The notes under the pieces are model-generated. The model worked only from the letters and a program-made list of their open reading frames with translations. It was not told the origin of the DNA and did no database searches. A DNA stretch of 64,000 bases, from assembly GCF_030128825.1 (NCBI RefSeq), contig NZ_CP119127.1, forward strand, positions 3,472,001 to 3,536,000, given 5' to 3'. This stretch comes from Sphingobium sp. WTD-1 (lineage in GTDB: Bacteria; Pseudomonadota; Alphaproteobacteria; Sphingomonadales; Sphingomonadaceae). Below are positions 17,732-26,311 of the stretch, piece after piece. Positions within the stretch are counted from its first letter, which is position 1; each line of letters starts with the position of its first letter. The position numbers were made by a program, and so were the translations under genes.

Positions 17732-18550
17732 TCAGCGGCGCAGGATGGCGGCCAGTTCGACCGGCAGCGGCGGCTCGTCCCGCGGCATGACGACCCGGAT
17801 CGCCTGCGCCTGCTCCTCCGGATCGAAGCGGACCCAGCCGGCGCGGCTGAGCTTTTCGAGCGGACGATAGCGGATCTTGTACTGCATCCGCTGCGAGCCA
17901 TCGACCCAATAGCCCAGATACACATAAGCGAGGCCCGCACGGGCTGCGCGCTGGATATGATCCATGATGATGAAGTTGCCGAGACCCGGACGATCTTCCA
18001 GTTCGGTGTCGAAGAAGCTGTAGATCATCGACAGGCCGTCACCCTGGCGATCGGTCAGGCAGGCGCCGACCAGCTTGCCGGGGCGGCCATCCTCGCCGGG
18101 CAGGCGATATTCGACGACATGGCTTTCGACCGGGGTCTGTTCGACCATGTCGGCAAAGTCCATCTCGTCCATTTCGGTCATGCCGCCGCCGGGATGCCGC
18201 GCGCGCAGATAGCGCTGGAGCAGTTCGAACTGCTCCTCGGTCGACCAGGGCTTGCAGGCGGTGACGACAAGGTCGCTGTTGCGGCGGATCAGCTTGCGCT
18301 GGGTCGCGTTGGGCTTGAACTCCTGCGCGACGACGCGGACCGACACGCAGGCCGAGCAATCGGCGCAGCTGGGGCGATAGGCGACATTCTGGCTGCGGCG
18401 GAAACCGATGCGGCCGAGCGCATCATTGAGTTCCGAGGCATTGTCGCCGTTGAGTTCGGTGAAGACCTTCCGCTCGCTCTTGCCCGGCAGATAGGGGCAA
18501 GGGCTGGGGTTCGTCACGAAGAAACGCGGAAAGCGGAATGGTGCGCTCAT
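17732..18550 (-). CDS. bpt: Aspartate/glutamate leucyltransferase (arginyltransferase family)
   Basis: 272-aa transferase that attaches leucine from Leu-tRNA to N-terminal Asp or Glu of proteins, marking them for ClpAP through the N-degron pathway. The N-terminal half has [20 protein letters not shown] and the cysteine cluster [16 protein letters not shown] typical of ATE/Bpt. The C-terminal half carries the GNAT-like fold with [22 protein letters not shown]. The length matches Bpt (about 250-275). It lies downstream of the threonine ammonia-lyase gene, separated by a 123-nt gap containing a strong inverted repeat. Confidence 0.93.
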   Translation of the reverse strand: MSAPFRFPRFFVTNPSPCPYLPGKSERKVFTELNGDNASELNDALGRIGFRRSQNVAYRPSCADCSACVSVRVVAQEFKPNATQRKLIRRNSDLVVTACKPWSTEEQFELLQRYLRARHPGGGMTEMDEMDFADMVEQTPVESHVVEYRLPGEDGRPGKLVGACLTDRQGDGLSMIYSFFDTELEDRPGLGNFIIMDHIQRAARAGLAYVYLGYWVDGSQRMQYKIRYRPLEKLSRAGWVRFDPEEQAQAIRVVMPRDEPPLPVELAAILRR

Positions 18551-18582
18551 GCCTCTCCCCCCGATTCAGTCATGCGAATTTG

Positions 18583-18628
18583 CCTTTTCATGGTCGGACT
18601 ATGCCGTCCCGGCCCAACCATGAAAAGG
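18583..18628. repeat. 12-bp perfect inverted repeat between ilvA-like gene and bpt
   Basis: Arms CCTTTTCATGGT (18583-18594) and ACCATGAAAAGG (18617-18628) with a 22-nt GC-rich centre. It lies after the threonine ammonia-lyase stop and before the bpt start, both on the minus strand. There is no T-run after the stem in that direction, so it is either an atypical terminator or an operator/leader hairpin for bpt. Confidence 0.6.
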
Positions 18629-18673
18629 TCATTTACCACGAAATTTTTACCGATGGTTAAGCATGTCCCAAAA

Positions 18674-19921
18674 TCAGGCAACCTCGATCGGCGCGACCTC
18701 GTACCCGGCCGCGCCCAGCGCCGTGATCAGCCGCTGGAGATGGGCGCCATCGCGGGTCTCGCACTCGACGTCGAGGCTGAGCCCCTTGGCCGGCAGATTG
18801 GTGAAGATGCGCTGGTGCGACAGTTCCAGGATGTTGACCGCTTCCTGATCGAAGATGCGGGCGACATGGAACAGCGCGCCGGGCCGATCCTGCAGGATGA
18901 TGCGCAGGCGGGCGAGACGGCCCGAGCGGGCGAGATCGCGCAGCAGCACATTGGCGAGCAGGCGGGTGTCGATATTGCCGCCGGTCAGGATCAGGCCGAC
19001 ATTGCGACCGGCGAACTGCTCGCGATAGCTGAGCAGAGCGGCGAGGCCGGCGGCACCGGCCCCCTCCACCACCGTCTTCTCGATCTGGAGCAGCAGGCTG
19101 ACGGCCTCCTCCAACCGGCGTTCGGTGACCAGCAGCACATCGTCGGCCAGACGCTCGACGAAGCGGCGGGTGAGTTCGCCCGGCTGCTTCACCGCAATAC
19201 CCTCGGCCAGCGTGTCGCCGTCGCAGGCGAGGTCCGCGCCCTTGATGAAATCATACATCGACGGATACAGCTCCGCCTGGACGCCGATCAGGCGGATATC
19301 GGGCTTCATCGCGCGCGCCGCGGTGGCGATGCCCGAGAAGAGGCCGCCGCCGCCGATCGGTATGATCAGCGTGTCGATCTGTGGCGCATCCTCCAGCATT
19401 TCCAGACCGACCGTGCCCTGGCCGGCGATGATGTCGGGCTCGTCGAACGGATGGATGAAGGTCAGGCCCTGCTCCACCTCCAGCTTGCGGGCATGGGCAT
19501 AGGCGTCATCGAACTTCTCGCCATATTGGACGACGGTGGCGCCATGCCCCTGGGTCTGGGTGACCTTCACGATCGGCGTGGTGGTCGGCATGACGATGGT
19601 GACGGGCACGCCAAGGCGCTTGCCATGATAGGCAAGCCCCTGCGCATGGTTGCCGGCCGAGGCGCCGATCACGCCCTTGGCCTTGGCCGCTTCATCGAGT
19701 TGCAGCAGGCGATTGAGCGCACCGCGTTCCTTGTAGGCGGCGGTGAACTGGAGATTTTCGAACTTCAGATAGACGTTGCAGCCAAGCATTTGCGAGAAGG
19801 TCTGGCTAATGAGCGTCGGCGTCTTGACGATCGACCCGGAAATGCGTGTCCGGGCCGCAAGGATGTCATCGACGGTGACGGGCAGCGGCAGGGCGCCCTC
19901 TATCTTGCTCAGCGTGTTCAT
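18674..19921 (-). CDS. ilvA: Threonine ammonia-lyase with C-terminal ACT domain
   Basis: 415-aa PLP enzyme converting threonine to 2-oxobutanoate and ammonia, the first step of isoleucine synthesis. The PLP lysine is in FTAAYKERGAL, the substrate loop in SAGNHAQG, and the phosphate-binding glycines in PIGGGGLFSG. A single ACT-like regulatory domain covers about residues 335-410 (RIILQDRPGALFHVARIF). This short-ACT form is intermediate between catabolic TdcB and biosynthetic IlvA with two ACT domains; the symbol is tentative. It diverges from a hydroxyacid dehydrogenase gene 97 nt away. Confidence 0.9.
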   Translation of the reverse strand: MNTLSKIEGALPLPVTVDDILAARTRISGSIVKTPTLISQTFSQMLGCNVYLKFENLQFTAAYKERGALNRLLQLDEAAKAKGVIGASAGNHAQGLAYHGKRLGVPVTIVMPTTTPIVKVTQTQGHGATVVQYGEKFDDAYAHARKLEVEQGLTFIHPFDEPDIIAGQGTVGLEMLEDAPQIDTLIIPIGGGGLFSGIATAARAMKPDIRLIGVQAELYPSMYDFIKGADLACDGDTLAEGIAVKQPGELTRRFVERLADDVLLVTERRLEEAVSLLLQIEKTVVEGAGAAGLAALLSYREQFAGRNVGLILTGGNIDTRLLANVLLRDLARSGRLARLRIILQDRPGALFHVARIFDQEAVNILELSHQRIFTNLPAKGLSLDVECETRDGAHLQRLITALGAAGYEVAPIEVA

Positions 19922-20018
19922 GGCGCAGCGCCCTAACGCAAAATTGCCGGTGAAGAAACTGGCACTTGCCGAAAACTGGCCCTATGGCTTGGTTGCACGC
20001 ACGAAATGTACGAGGCTT

Positions 20019-20888
20019 ATGGCTAATATCGCGTTTATCGGCCTGGGGGTCATGGGCGGCCCGATCGCGGGGCATCTGGCCAAGGCGGGGCATCATCTGA
20101 CCGTCTACAATCGATCGATCGGCAAGGCCAAGAGCTGGGCCGAGGCCTATGGCGGCGAGGTCGCGATCAGCCCGGCCAAGGCTGCCGAGGAGGCCGACAT
20201 CGTCATCAGCTGCGTCGGCACCGACGATGACCTGAGCCAGATCACGCTGGGGCGCGAAGGCGCGTTCCGCACGATGAAGCCGGGCGGCCTGTTCATCGAC
20301 CATACGACCGTGTCGGCGCGGATCGCGCGGCAATTGTCCGTCGAGGGCGAGAGCCTGGGCCTGCACTGCGTCGATGCGCCGGTGTCGGGCGGACAGGCGG
20401 GCGCCGAAAATGGCCGGCTGTCGATCATGTGCGGCGGGTCCGCCCCGGCAGTGGCGGCCGCGACGATCGTGATGCAGGCCTATGCCGCGCGCATCGTCCA
20501 TGTCGGCAAGGCCGGTGCGGGCCAGACGACGAAGATGGTGAACCAGATCTGCATCGGCGGCGTTCTGCAGGGCCTGGCCGAAGCGATGCGCTTTGCCCAG
20601 GCGGCGGAACTGGACCTGGACAAGGTGTTCGAGGCGATTTCGGGGGGCGCAGCGCAAAGCTGGCAGATGGACAATAGATGGAAGACGATGGCGCAGGACA
20701 GTTTCGATTTCGGGTTTGCGGTGGACTGGATGCGCAAGGATCTGGGGCTGGCGCTGGAGGAAGCGCGGGCCAATGGTGCGACCTTGCCGATGACGGCGAT
20801 GGTCGATCAATATTACGCCGACGTGCAGGCGATGGGCGGCCACCGACAGGACACCAGCGCGCTGGTGCGGCGGATCACCCGCGCATGA
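20019..20888 (+). CDS. NAD(P)-dependent beta-hydroxyacid dehydrogenase
   Basis: 289-aa enzyme of the 3-hydroxyisobutyrate/tartronate-semialdehyde reductase family. The N-terminal Rossmann motif reads IAFIGLGVMGGPIAGHL. The substrate signature follows as DAPVSGGQAGAENGRLSIMCGG, and the catalytic lysine sits in GQTTKMVNQICIGG. The start ATG 20019 (MANIAF) directly precedes the Rossmann strand; the open frame extends upstream but codes for nothing family-like. Its stop overlaps the amidohydrolase start (ATGA), so the two are co-transcribed. The exact substrate is not determined. Confidence 0.9.
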   Translation: MANIAFIGLGVMGGPIAGHLAKAGHHLTVYNRSIGKAKSWAEAYGGEVAISPAKAAEEADIVISCVGTDDDLSQITLGREGAFRTMKPGGLFIDHTTVSARIARQLSVEGESLGLHCVDAPVSGGQAGAENGRLSIMCGGSAPAVAAATIVMQAYAARIVHVGKAGAGQTTKMVNQICIGGVLQGLAEAMRFAQAAELDLDKVFEAISGGAAQSWQMDNRWKTMAQDSFDFGFAVDWMRKDLGLALEEARANGATLPMTAMVDQYYADVQAMGGHRQDTSALVRRITRA

Positions 20889-22585
20889 GGAAGATGATGC
20901 TGGCGGCGATCGCCGCGCTTGCTCTGCCGATGCCGGCCCATGCATCGGGCGTGATCGACAATGTGAACGGCATCGCCATCGGACCGGATGGCAAGATCGT
21001 CCATTTCGGCGCGCTGATGATCGACGATGAGGGCAAGGTCGAGAAGCTGATCCAGGGCCGTTATCAGGAACCCGAATATAAGCCCAAGAAGCCCAAGCGC
21101 GGCCAGCCCTGGCCCGAACGGCCCAAGGGACCGAGCTTCAAGCTGGACGCGGGCGGCAAGACGCTGATCCCCGGCCTGATCGATGCGCATGGCCATGTCA
21201 TGGGGCTTGGCCTGTCGCTGATCACGCTGGACCTGTCCGACACGAAATCGCTGGCCGAGGCGCAGGCGAAGATCCGCGCCTATGCCCAGGAAAATACCGG
21301 CCGCAAATGGATCATCGGCACCGGCTGGAACCAGGAGACATGGGGGCTGGGCCGGTTCCCGACTGCCGCCGAACTGGACGCGGCCGTGGGCGACATTCCG
21401 GTCTGGCTGGAGCGGGTCGATGGCCATGCCGGCTGGGCCAACAGCGCCGCGATCCGCGCGGCCGGCGTCAGCGCCACGACCAAGGCGCCGGCTGGCGGGC
21501 GGATCGAGATGGCTGCGGGCAAGCCGGCAGGCGTCTTCGTCGACAAGGCGATGGACCTGATCCAGAAGGTGGTGCCCGCCCCTGCCCCCAAGGATCGCGA
21601 CAATGCGCTGGAAAAGGCGCAGCGCGCGCTGCTGGCGGTGGGCATCACCGGCATTGCCGACATGGGCACCAGCATCGAGGATTGGCAGGCCTTCCGCCGG
21701 TCGGCCGACCGCGGCGCGCTGCGCGTGCGGATCATGTCCTATGCCTATGGCCTCGACAATATGGTGCTGATCGCCGGGCCGGAACCCACGCCCTGGCTGT
21801 ATGACGATCATCTGCGCATGGGCGGGATCAAGCTGCTGCTGGACGGCGCGCTGGGATCACGCGGTGCCTGGCTGAAGGCGGATTATAGCGATGCGCCGGG
21901 CCAGCGCGGCCTGCCGATGATCCCGTCGACCCAGTTGCGCAACATCATGAGCCGCGCGGCGATGGACAATTTCCAGGTCGCGGTCCATGCGATCGGCGAC
22001 GCCGCCAATGGCGAGATACTCGACGCGATCCAGGAAATGTCGGACACCTATAGCGGCGACCGACGCTGGCGCGTCGAACATGCCCAGATCATCGATCCGG
22101 CCGACCTGCCGCGCTTTGCCCGCTACGGCACGATCGCGTCGATGCAGCCCGTGCATGAAACGTCGGACTGGCGCATGGCGACGGCGCGGCTGGGCGAGGC
22201 ACGGCTGAAGGGCGCCTATGCCTGGAAGGCGATGCTGGACAATAAGGTGCCGCTGGCATTCGGTTCGGACGTGCCGGTCGAAAGCCCCAATCCCTTCCCC
22301 GGTATCGCTGCCGCCATGTCGCGACAGGACGCCAAGGGCGAGCCGGCCGGCGGCTGGATGCCGGAGCAGAAGGTGAGCTTCGAGGCGGCGCTGGACGGCT
22401 TTACCCGGCAGGCGGCCTTTGCCGGCTTTGCCGAGAAGAAATTCGGCAGCCTGGTGCCGGGGCAGCGGGCGGACTTCCTGCTGATCGACCGCAATATCGA
22501 GACGGCCAGCCCGACCGACATTCGCGGCACGCAGGTGCTGGAAACCTGGATCAACGGCAAGCGGGTCTATGTGAAGGGACAGTGA
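20885..22585 (+). CDS. Exported amidohydrolase, YtcJ-like (amidohydrolase family 3)
   Basis: 566-aa metal-dependent hydrolase with a signal peptide (MMLAAIAALALPMPAHAS). The amidohydrolase metal site HxH appears as LIDAHGHVMGLG. Further family blocks are VWLERVDGHAGWANS, GGIKLLLDGALGSRGAWL, VAVHAIGDAANGEILD, WRVEHAQII and the late-barrel Asp in PLAFGSDVPVESPNPFPGI. The C-terminus GSLVPGQRADFLLID is typical. YtcJ-type enzymes cleave N-acyl or peptide-like bonds; the true substrate is unknown. The start ATG overlaps the preceding dehydrogenase stop. Confidence 0.9.
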   Translation: MRKMMLAAIAALALPMPAHASGVIDNVNGIAIGPDGKIVHFGALMIDDEGKVEKLIQGRYQEPEYKPKKPKRGQPWPERPKGPSFKLDAGGKTLIPGLIDAHGHVMGLGLSLITLDLSDTKSLAEAQAKIRAYAQENTGRKWIIGTGWNQETWGLGRFPTAAELDAAVGDIPVWLERVDGHAGWANSAAIRAAGVSATTKAPAGGRIEMAAGKPAGVFVDKAMDLIQKVVPAPAPKDRDNALEKAQRALLAVGITGIADMGTSIEDWQAFRRSADRGALRVRIMSYAYGLDNMVLIAGPEPTPWLYDDHLRMGGIKLLLDGALGSRGAWLKADYSDAPGQRGLPMIPSTQLRNIMSRAAMDNFQVAVHAIGDAANGEILDAIQEMSDTYSGDRRWRVEHAQIIDPADLPRFARYGTIASMQPVHETSDWRMATARLGEARLKGAYAWKAMLDNKVPLAFGSDVPVESPNPFPGIAAAMSRQDAKGEPAGGWMPEQKVSFEAALDGFTRQAAFAGFAEKKFGSLVPGQRADFLLIDRNIETASPTDIRGTQVLETWINGKRVYVKGQ

Positions 22586-22618
22586 TGCCCCTCACTTGCC
22601 CTTCAAGCTAACGCATTG

Positions 22619-22676
22619 CGTCATTGCGAGCGTAGCGAAGCAATCCATGGATCGCCACGCTTCGCTCGCGATGACG
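22619..22676. repeat. REP-like intergenic hairpin
   Basis: 58-bp imperfect palindrome. The left arm begins CGTCATTGCGAGCG and the right arm ends CGCTCGCGATGACG, with internal GAAGC / GCTTC pairs. It lies between the convergent amidohydrolase and membrane-protein genes, the usual site for extragenic palindromes. The arm sequence resembles a repeat seen widely in bacterial intergenic regions; copy number in this genome cannot be judged here. Confidence 0.6.
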
Positions 22677-22686
22677 ACCATCGTAT

Positions 22687-24429
22687 CTAGAAGGCGTTGT
22701 CGGCGGCGTTCATGGCGTCGTCGATCGTCTCGGGCAGCGGCGGCTGGACCGGGCGATCGCAACCGGCCAGCTTCATATGGGCGCGCAGCGTGTCCATGCG
22801 CCCGAGGTTCCAGCGCGCCAGCGGCACGCCGAGCGGACGGAATTCGGCGCGGTCGAACAGCTCGACCACATAGGTCTTGCACAGCTCGTCCACCTGATCG
22901 AGCGTCAGCATGCCAAGGTTCATCACCATCGGCTTGCCCGGCACGCCGTTGCGGCCGCGCACCAGATCGGTGACGTAAAGGCCGCCGCGCGGATCCACCA
23001 GCACGACGTCCGCGCGCGAGGCGTCGATCATCCGGTGGCTGGCAGCATAGGGCTCGACGAACACATGGGTGCGCCAGACCAGGAAGCCGGCGGTCAGCAG
23101 CGTCACCAGGAAGCCGATGAAAATCGGCCGCATCGCGCCCTGTGGCCGGAAGCGCGCCCAGCCAAGGCCACCGAGCAGGCAGAAGGGGCCGATGAAGCCA
23201 TGGGCATAGCGGAAGCCCCAGCCATAGCCCTGGGCCAGCGCCAGCAGGCACCCGGCAAGGCAGCCTAGCGCCAGCGGCAGGGCGATCTCACGCCCGCGGA
23301 TCGCATCGCGCCAGCGCATCGCCAACACGCCCAGGCTCGCGAGCGGGACCATCAATATATTGTTCCAGGCGGCATAGCGGCTGAGATTGACCAGCGGTTG
23401 CCAGCGATCGCCCAGACGCTGGAACAGGCTGCCCACCTTGTCCGCGACGCCGGCGGAGGGACGCACATCGGTCGGCGCGCCCAAAGCATGGAGCAGGAAG
23501 CCGGGCCAGATCTTGGCCCAGACGATGACGATCGCGACCAGGGTCAGCGCGTGAAAGGCGGCCACCGTCCAGCGCCGCGCCAGCAGCATCCAGAGGATGA
23601 ACGGGGCGATGAAGATGGGCGGGAAATGCCATTGATGCAGGCCCGCCGCGATCAGCGCGACCACGCCGGCCGAGACGTGGCCGGCAATGCCGCCGCGCAG
23701 CACCAGCGCCAGCCAGACCATGTTCAATGCAAAATGGCCGGTCATGGCATAAGGGGTCATCGCCGTGACCCAGAGCTGGGCCGAGGAGAGGCCGAGCAGC
23801 ATCGTCACCCAGACGGCATCGGGCCGATCGGGGAAGAGATGGAGCGCCACCCGCCATAGCGAGAAGAGGCCTAGCACCAGCAAGACCGGGCCGGCGAGAT
23901 TGGGGTCGCCCATCTGCCAGAACAGGGCCTGGATCGCGCTGTTCACCGGCAGATAGGCGGCGGTCCAATAGTCGGCGGCGCCGAAGGGCGAGAAGAATTC
24001 GGGCATGATCGCCCGGCGATAAGGTTCCCATTCGACCGGGATCGGTCGGGCGAACAGGCCTTCACGCATATAGGCAGCGGCAAAGCGCGCGACCTCCTCA
24101 TCGCGGGAGACCGAATAATCCTGGAACAGGGCATAATGGCCCGCCCAGGCGGCCAGCCCCAGCAGGACGATGATCGGCACGATGATCCGTGCGCGCGGTT
24201 GTGGCAGGCGAAAGCCCATCCCTTCCGCAAAAGGCGCGGCCAGCGCCAGCAGGAACAGGCCGATCATCAGCGCTGGAAAATCCTGATCCAGGAACAGGAT
24301 GACGGCGAGGCTGACACCCTGACGCCAGGTCACATGCCACAGGAAGGTCGCGCCCAGCCACAAAGCGAGGCCGATCGCCCCGGCGAGGAACAGGCGCCGC
24401 GCGCTGACGAAGGGCATTCCCCCCGGCAT
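22687..24429 (-). CDS. Large polytopic membrane protein, GT-C-like, end of EPS operon
   Basis: 580-aa integral membrane protein with about twelve hydrophobic segments, for example RLFLAGAIGLALWLGATFLW, VIVLLGLAAWAGHYALF and LALALGCL. A periplasmic loop after the third helix contains YSVSRDEEVARFAAAYMREGLF, an acidic motif in the position used by GT-C glycosyltransferases. About 70 C-terminal residues are soluble. Its start overlaps the FkbM gene stop (TGATG). It is the last gene of the exopolysaccharide operon. No separate Wzy polymerase or O-antigen ligase is recognised in the locus, so this protein could fill that role; this is inference only. Confidence 0.7.
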   Translation of the reverse strand: MPGGMPFVSARRLFLAGAIGLALWLGATFLWHVTWRQGVSLAVILFLDQDFPALMIGLFLLALAAPFAEGMGFRLPQPRARIIVPIIVLLGLAAWAGHYALFQDYSVSRDEEVARFAAAYMREGLFARPIPVEWEPYRRAIMPEFFSPFGAADYWTAAYLPVNSAIQALFWQMGDPNLAGPVLLVLGLFSLWRVALHLFPDRPDAVWVTMLLGLSSAQLWVTAMTPYAMTGHFALNMVWLALVLRGGIAGHVSAGVVALIAAGLHQWHFPPIFIAPFILWMLLARRWTVAAFHALTLVAIVIVWAKIWPGFLLHALGAPTDVRPSAGVADKVGSLFQRLGDRWQPLVNLSRYAAWNNILMVPLASLGVLAMRWRDAIRGREIALPLALGCLAGCLLALAQGYGWGFRYAHGFIGPFCLLGGLGWARFRPQGAMRPIFIGFLVTLLTAGFLVWRTHVFVEPYAASHRMIDASRADVVLVDPRGGLYVTDLVRGRNGVPGKPMVMNLGMLTLDQVDELCKTYVVELFDRAEFRPLGVPLARWNLGRMDTLRAHMKLAGCDRPVQPPLPETIDDAMNAADNAF

Positions 24430-25175
24430 CAGCTGTCCAGCAGCGCCTTGTTGACGAAGATGCCGTCCATTTCGACCAGCAGCGGGAAATGGCCCTTGTT
24501 GTTGGCGAAGAAGGCGGAGGGGATGAAGGCGTGCGCCTCCAGCCAGTCGATCATCGCGCGATAGCCGGTGCCGCCTTCATAGATGGGACGCACACCGAGT
24601 TCCGTCTGGATGCCGGCCATGTCGGCGATGACGCTCCCCGCCCCTTCGCAGACCGACAGGTCATGGCCCTGCGTGTCCATCTTGAGGAAGGGCCGGGCAA
24701 AGCCATGGGCGGCGCGCAGTTCGGGCAGCAGGCTGTCGAGCCGGCGGCATTGCATCTCGACCGTCTTCGTCACCTTGTTGCGATCGGCGAAGATCGCATC
24801 CTGCGCGCCCGAGGGGGCCTTCAGGGAGCTAAACTGGTCCGCAGCCATGATGTTGAAGCTGGCGGTGCCGTCAAAATCGGACAGGGCCATGTTGAAGACA
24901 TGCCAGTTGCGGTCCGACGCGGCGGCCTTGCTCAGCTCGGCGAAGACGTCCGGGTTCGGCTCGAAGGAGAGGATGGTGCCGGCGAAGCCCGCATCCTTGC
25001 GCGCCATGGTCGCATATTGGCCGCGATTGGCGCCGACGTCGAACAGGCAGTCGATGGCGAAGGCGGACAGGAAGCGCTTGAGCGCCTGGATCTCGGGATA
25101 TTGATGCACACGACCGGCCAACGCCAGGCGCAGGGCCAATGCACGGTCGGACAATTCGCGGACATAGCGGCTCAT
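24429..25175 (-). CDS. FkbM-family methyltransferase
   Basis: 248-aa SAM-dependent O-methyltransferase of the FkbM type. The core reads CLFDVGANRGQYATMAR (SAM loop), TILSFEPNPDVFAEL and, later, FLKMDTQGHDLSVCEGAG, all FkbM hallmarks. These enzymes methylate sugar hydroxyls in polysaccharides and glycopeptides. The start ATG 25175 overlaps the upstream glycosyltransferase stop in ATGA, and the stop overlaps the next gene start in TGATG. Both support tight translational coupling within the exopolysaccharide operon. Confidence 0.9.
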   Translation of the reverse strand: MSRYVRELSDRALALRLALAGRVHQYPEIQALKRFLSAFAIDCLFDVGANRGQYATMARKDAGFAGTILSFEPNPDVFAELSKAAASDRNWHVFNMALSDFDGTASFNIMAADQFSSLKAPSGAQDAIFADRNKVTKTVEMQCRRLDSLLPELRAAHGFARPFLKMDTQGHDLSVCEGAGSVIADMAGIQTELGVRPIYEGGTGYRAMIDWLEAHAFIPSAFFANNKGHFPLLVEMDGIFVNKALLDS

Positions 25176-26311
25176 GCGCGCAGCACCTGGCGGTAAATAT
25201 CCATCGTCGCCAAGGCCATGTCCTTCCAATTGCCCATAATGTCTCCATAGGTGCGCGCCCGCGCACCCGCTGCCTGCCTGATGGCCGCGCTTTCGATCAG
25301 CGGCAAGAGGGCTTGGCCAAGCGCCGCCGCATTTCCCGCCGGAACCCGCGTGGTGACGCCGTCCGGCAGAGTACCGAACATGCCCGCGTCGGAGGTGACC
25401 ATCGCCTTGCCATGGTGCAGCGCCGACAGGAAGGCGCCGCTCGAATCGATATGGCGATAGGGAAAGACCATCAGGTCGGCCCTCCTCATGTGCGCGTCCA
25501 GCCGGGGTTCGGTGAGGAAGCCGAAATCGGTGATGAGGCGGTCGCCAAAGCCGGCGGCATGGACCGGATCGAGGATCGGCGCGACATCCATGAAGGGCTT
25601 GCCGGCCAGCACCAGCTCAAAATGGTGACCTGCGCGCCAGAGCGACAGGCAGGCCTCAACCAGCAGGTCGACGCCCTTATAGGGGCGGATGGTGCCGAAG
25701 AAGAGGATGCGGGGCGCGGCGGGTGCGGGAATGGCCGCAAGGTCCGCCGGGGTGGCGGGCGCAAGCTGCATCGGCGGGTGCGGCGTCACATGGATGCGGG
25801 CGGGATCGACGCCCTGCCCGACCAGCGCCGCGCGCGTCGTGTCGCCATGGACGATCAGCGCATCGAACCGATCGAGCAGCGCGCGATAGCCGCGCCCCTG
25901 CAGGCCACTGTCGGCATGATAGGCATCGGCATTATGGACGGTGTGGACGAGCGCGGTAAGCCCCTTGAGCCGATCGAGCATCAGCCGGTCGGCCGGCGCC
26001 AGCGGCAGCCACTGGACATGGGTGACGTCCGCGCCGGTCATCGCGTCGAGATTGCCGAGCGCGCAGGTCAGGCCATATTCGGCCGCCTTGGCGAGGCGGA
26101 AGGCGCGCCCCTCCCCCAGCCGATCGCGCAGGGCCTCGCTGCGGCGGAAGAAGCGCGGGGCGTAGCTATAACCCTGCGGCATGATCGCATCGGTGGCGCG
26201 CATCGGTCGGCCGAGCAGGGTCACGCCCGCGCCCGCCTGCGCCAGGCCCGCGCACAGCCCGTCATCATAGCGCCCGGTGAAGAGCGACGGATCGAGCATG
26301 GCGATCTTCAT
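25172..26311 (-). CDS. GT4-type glycosyltransferase (GT-B fold)
   Basis: 379-aa GT-B enzyme. The C-terminal Rossmann domain is clear: ILFFGTIRPYKGVDLLVEA, then a SALHHGKAMVTSDAGMF block and a GVTTRVPAGNAAALGQAL loop that match the EX7E-type sugar-nucleotide region (Glu replaced in part). The N-terminal domain has MKIAMLDPSLFTGRYDDGLCAGL and VTHVQWLPL. It adds a sugar to the lipid-linked repeat unit on the cytoplasmic face. It shares 4-nt overlaps with the flippase gene upstream and FkbM gene downstream. Confidence 0.88.
   Translation of the reverse strand: MKIAMLDPSLFTGRYDDGLCAGLAQAGAGVTLLGRPMRATDAIMPQGYSYAPRFFRRSEALRDRLGEGRAFRLAKAAEYGLTCALGNLDAMTGADVTHVQWLPLAPADRLMLDRLKGLTALVHTVHNADAYHADSGLQGRGYRALLDRFDALIVHGDTTRAALVGQGVDPARIHVTPHPPMQLAPATPADLAAIPAPAAPRILFFGTIRPYKGVDLLVEACLSLWRAGHHFELVLAGKPFMDVAPILDPVHAAGFGDRLITDFGFLTEPRLDAHMRRADLMVFPYRHIDSSGAFLSALHHGKAMVTSDAGMFGTLPDGVTTRVPAGNAAALGQALLPLIESAAIRQAAGARARTYGDIMGNWKDMALATMDIYRQVLRA

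Noticed and set aside
17957..19936. 659-aa plus-strand frame opposite bpt and ilvA
   Set aside because: It spans two real genes on the other strand and a regulatory gap; not a protein.
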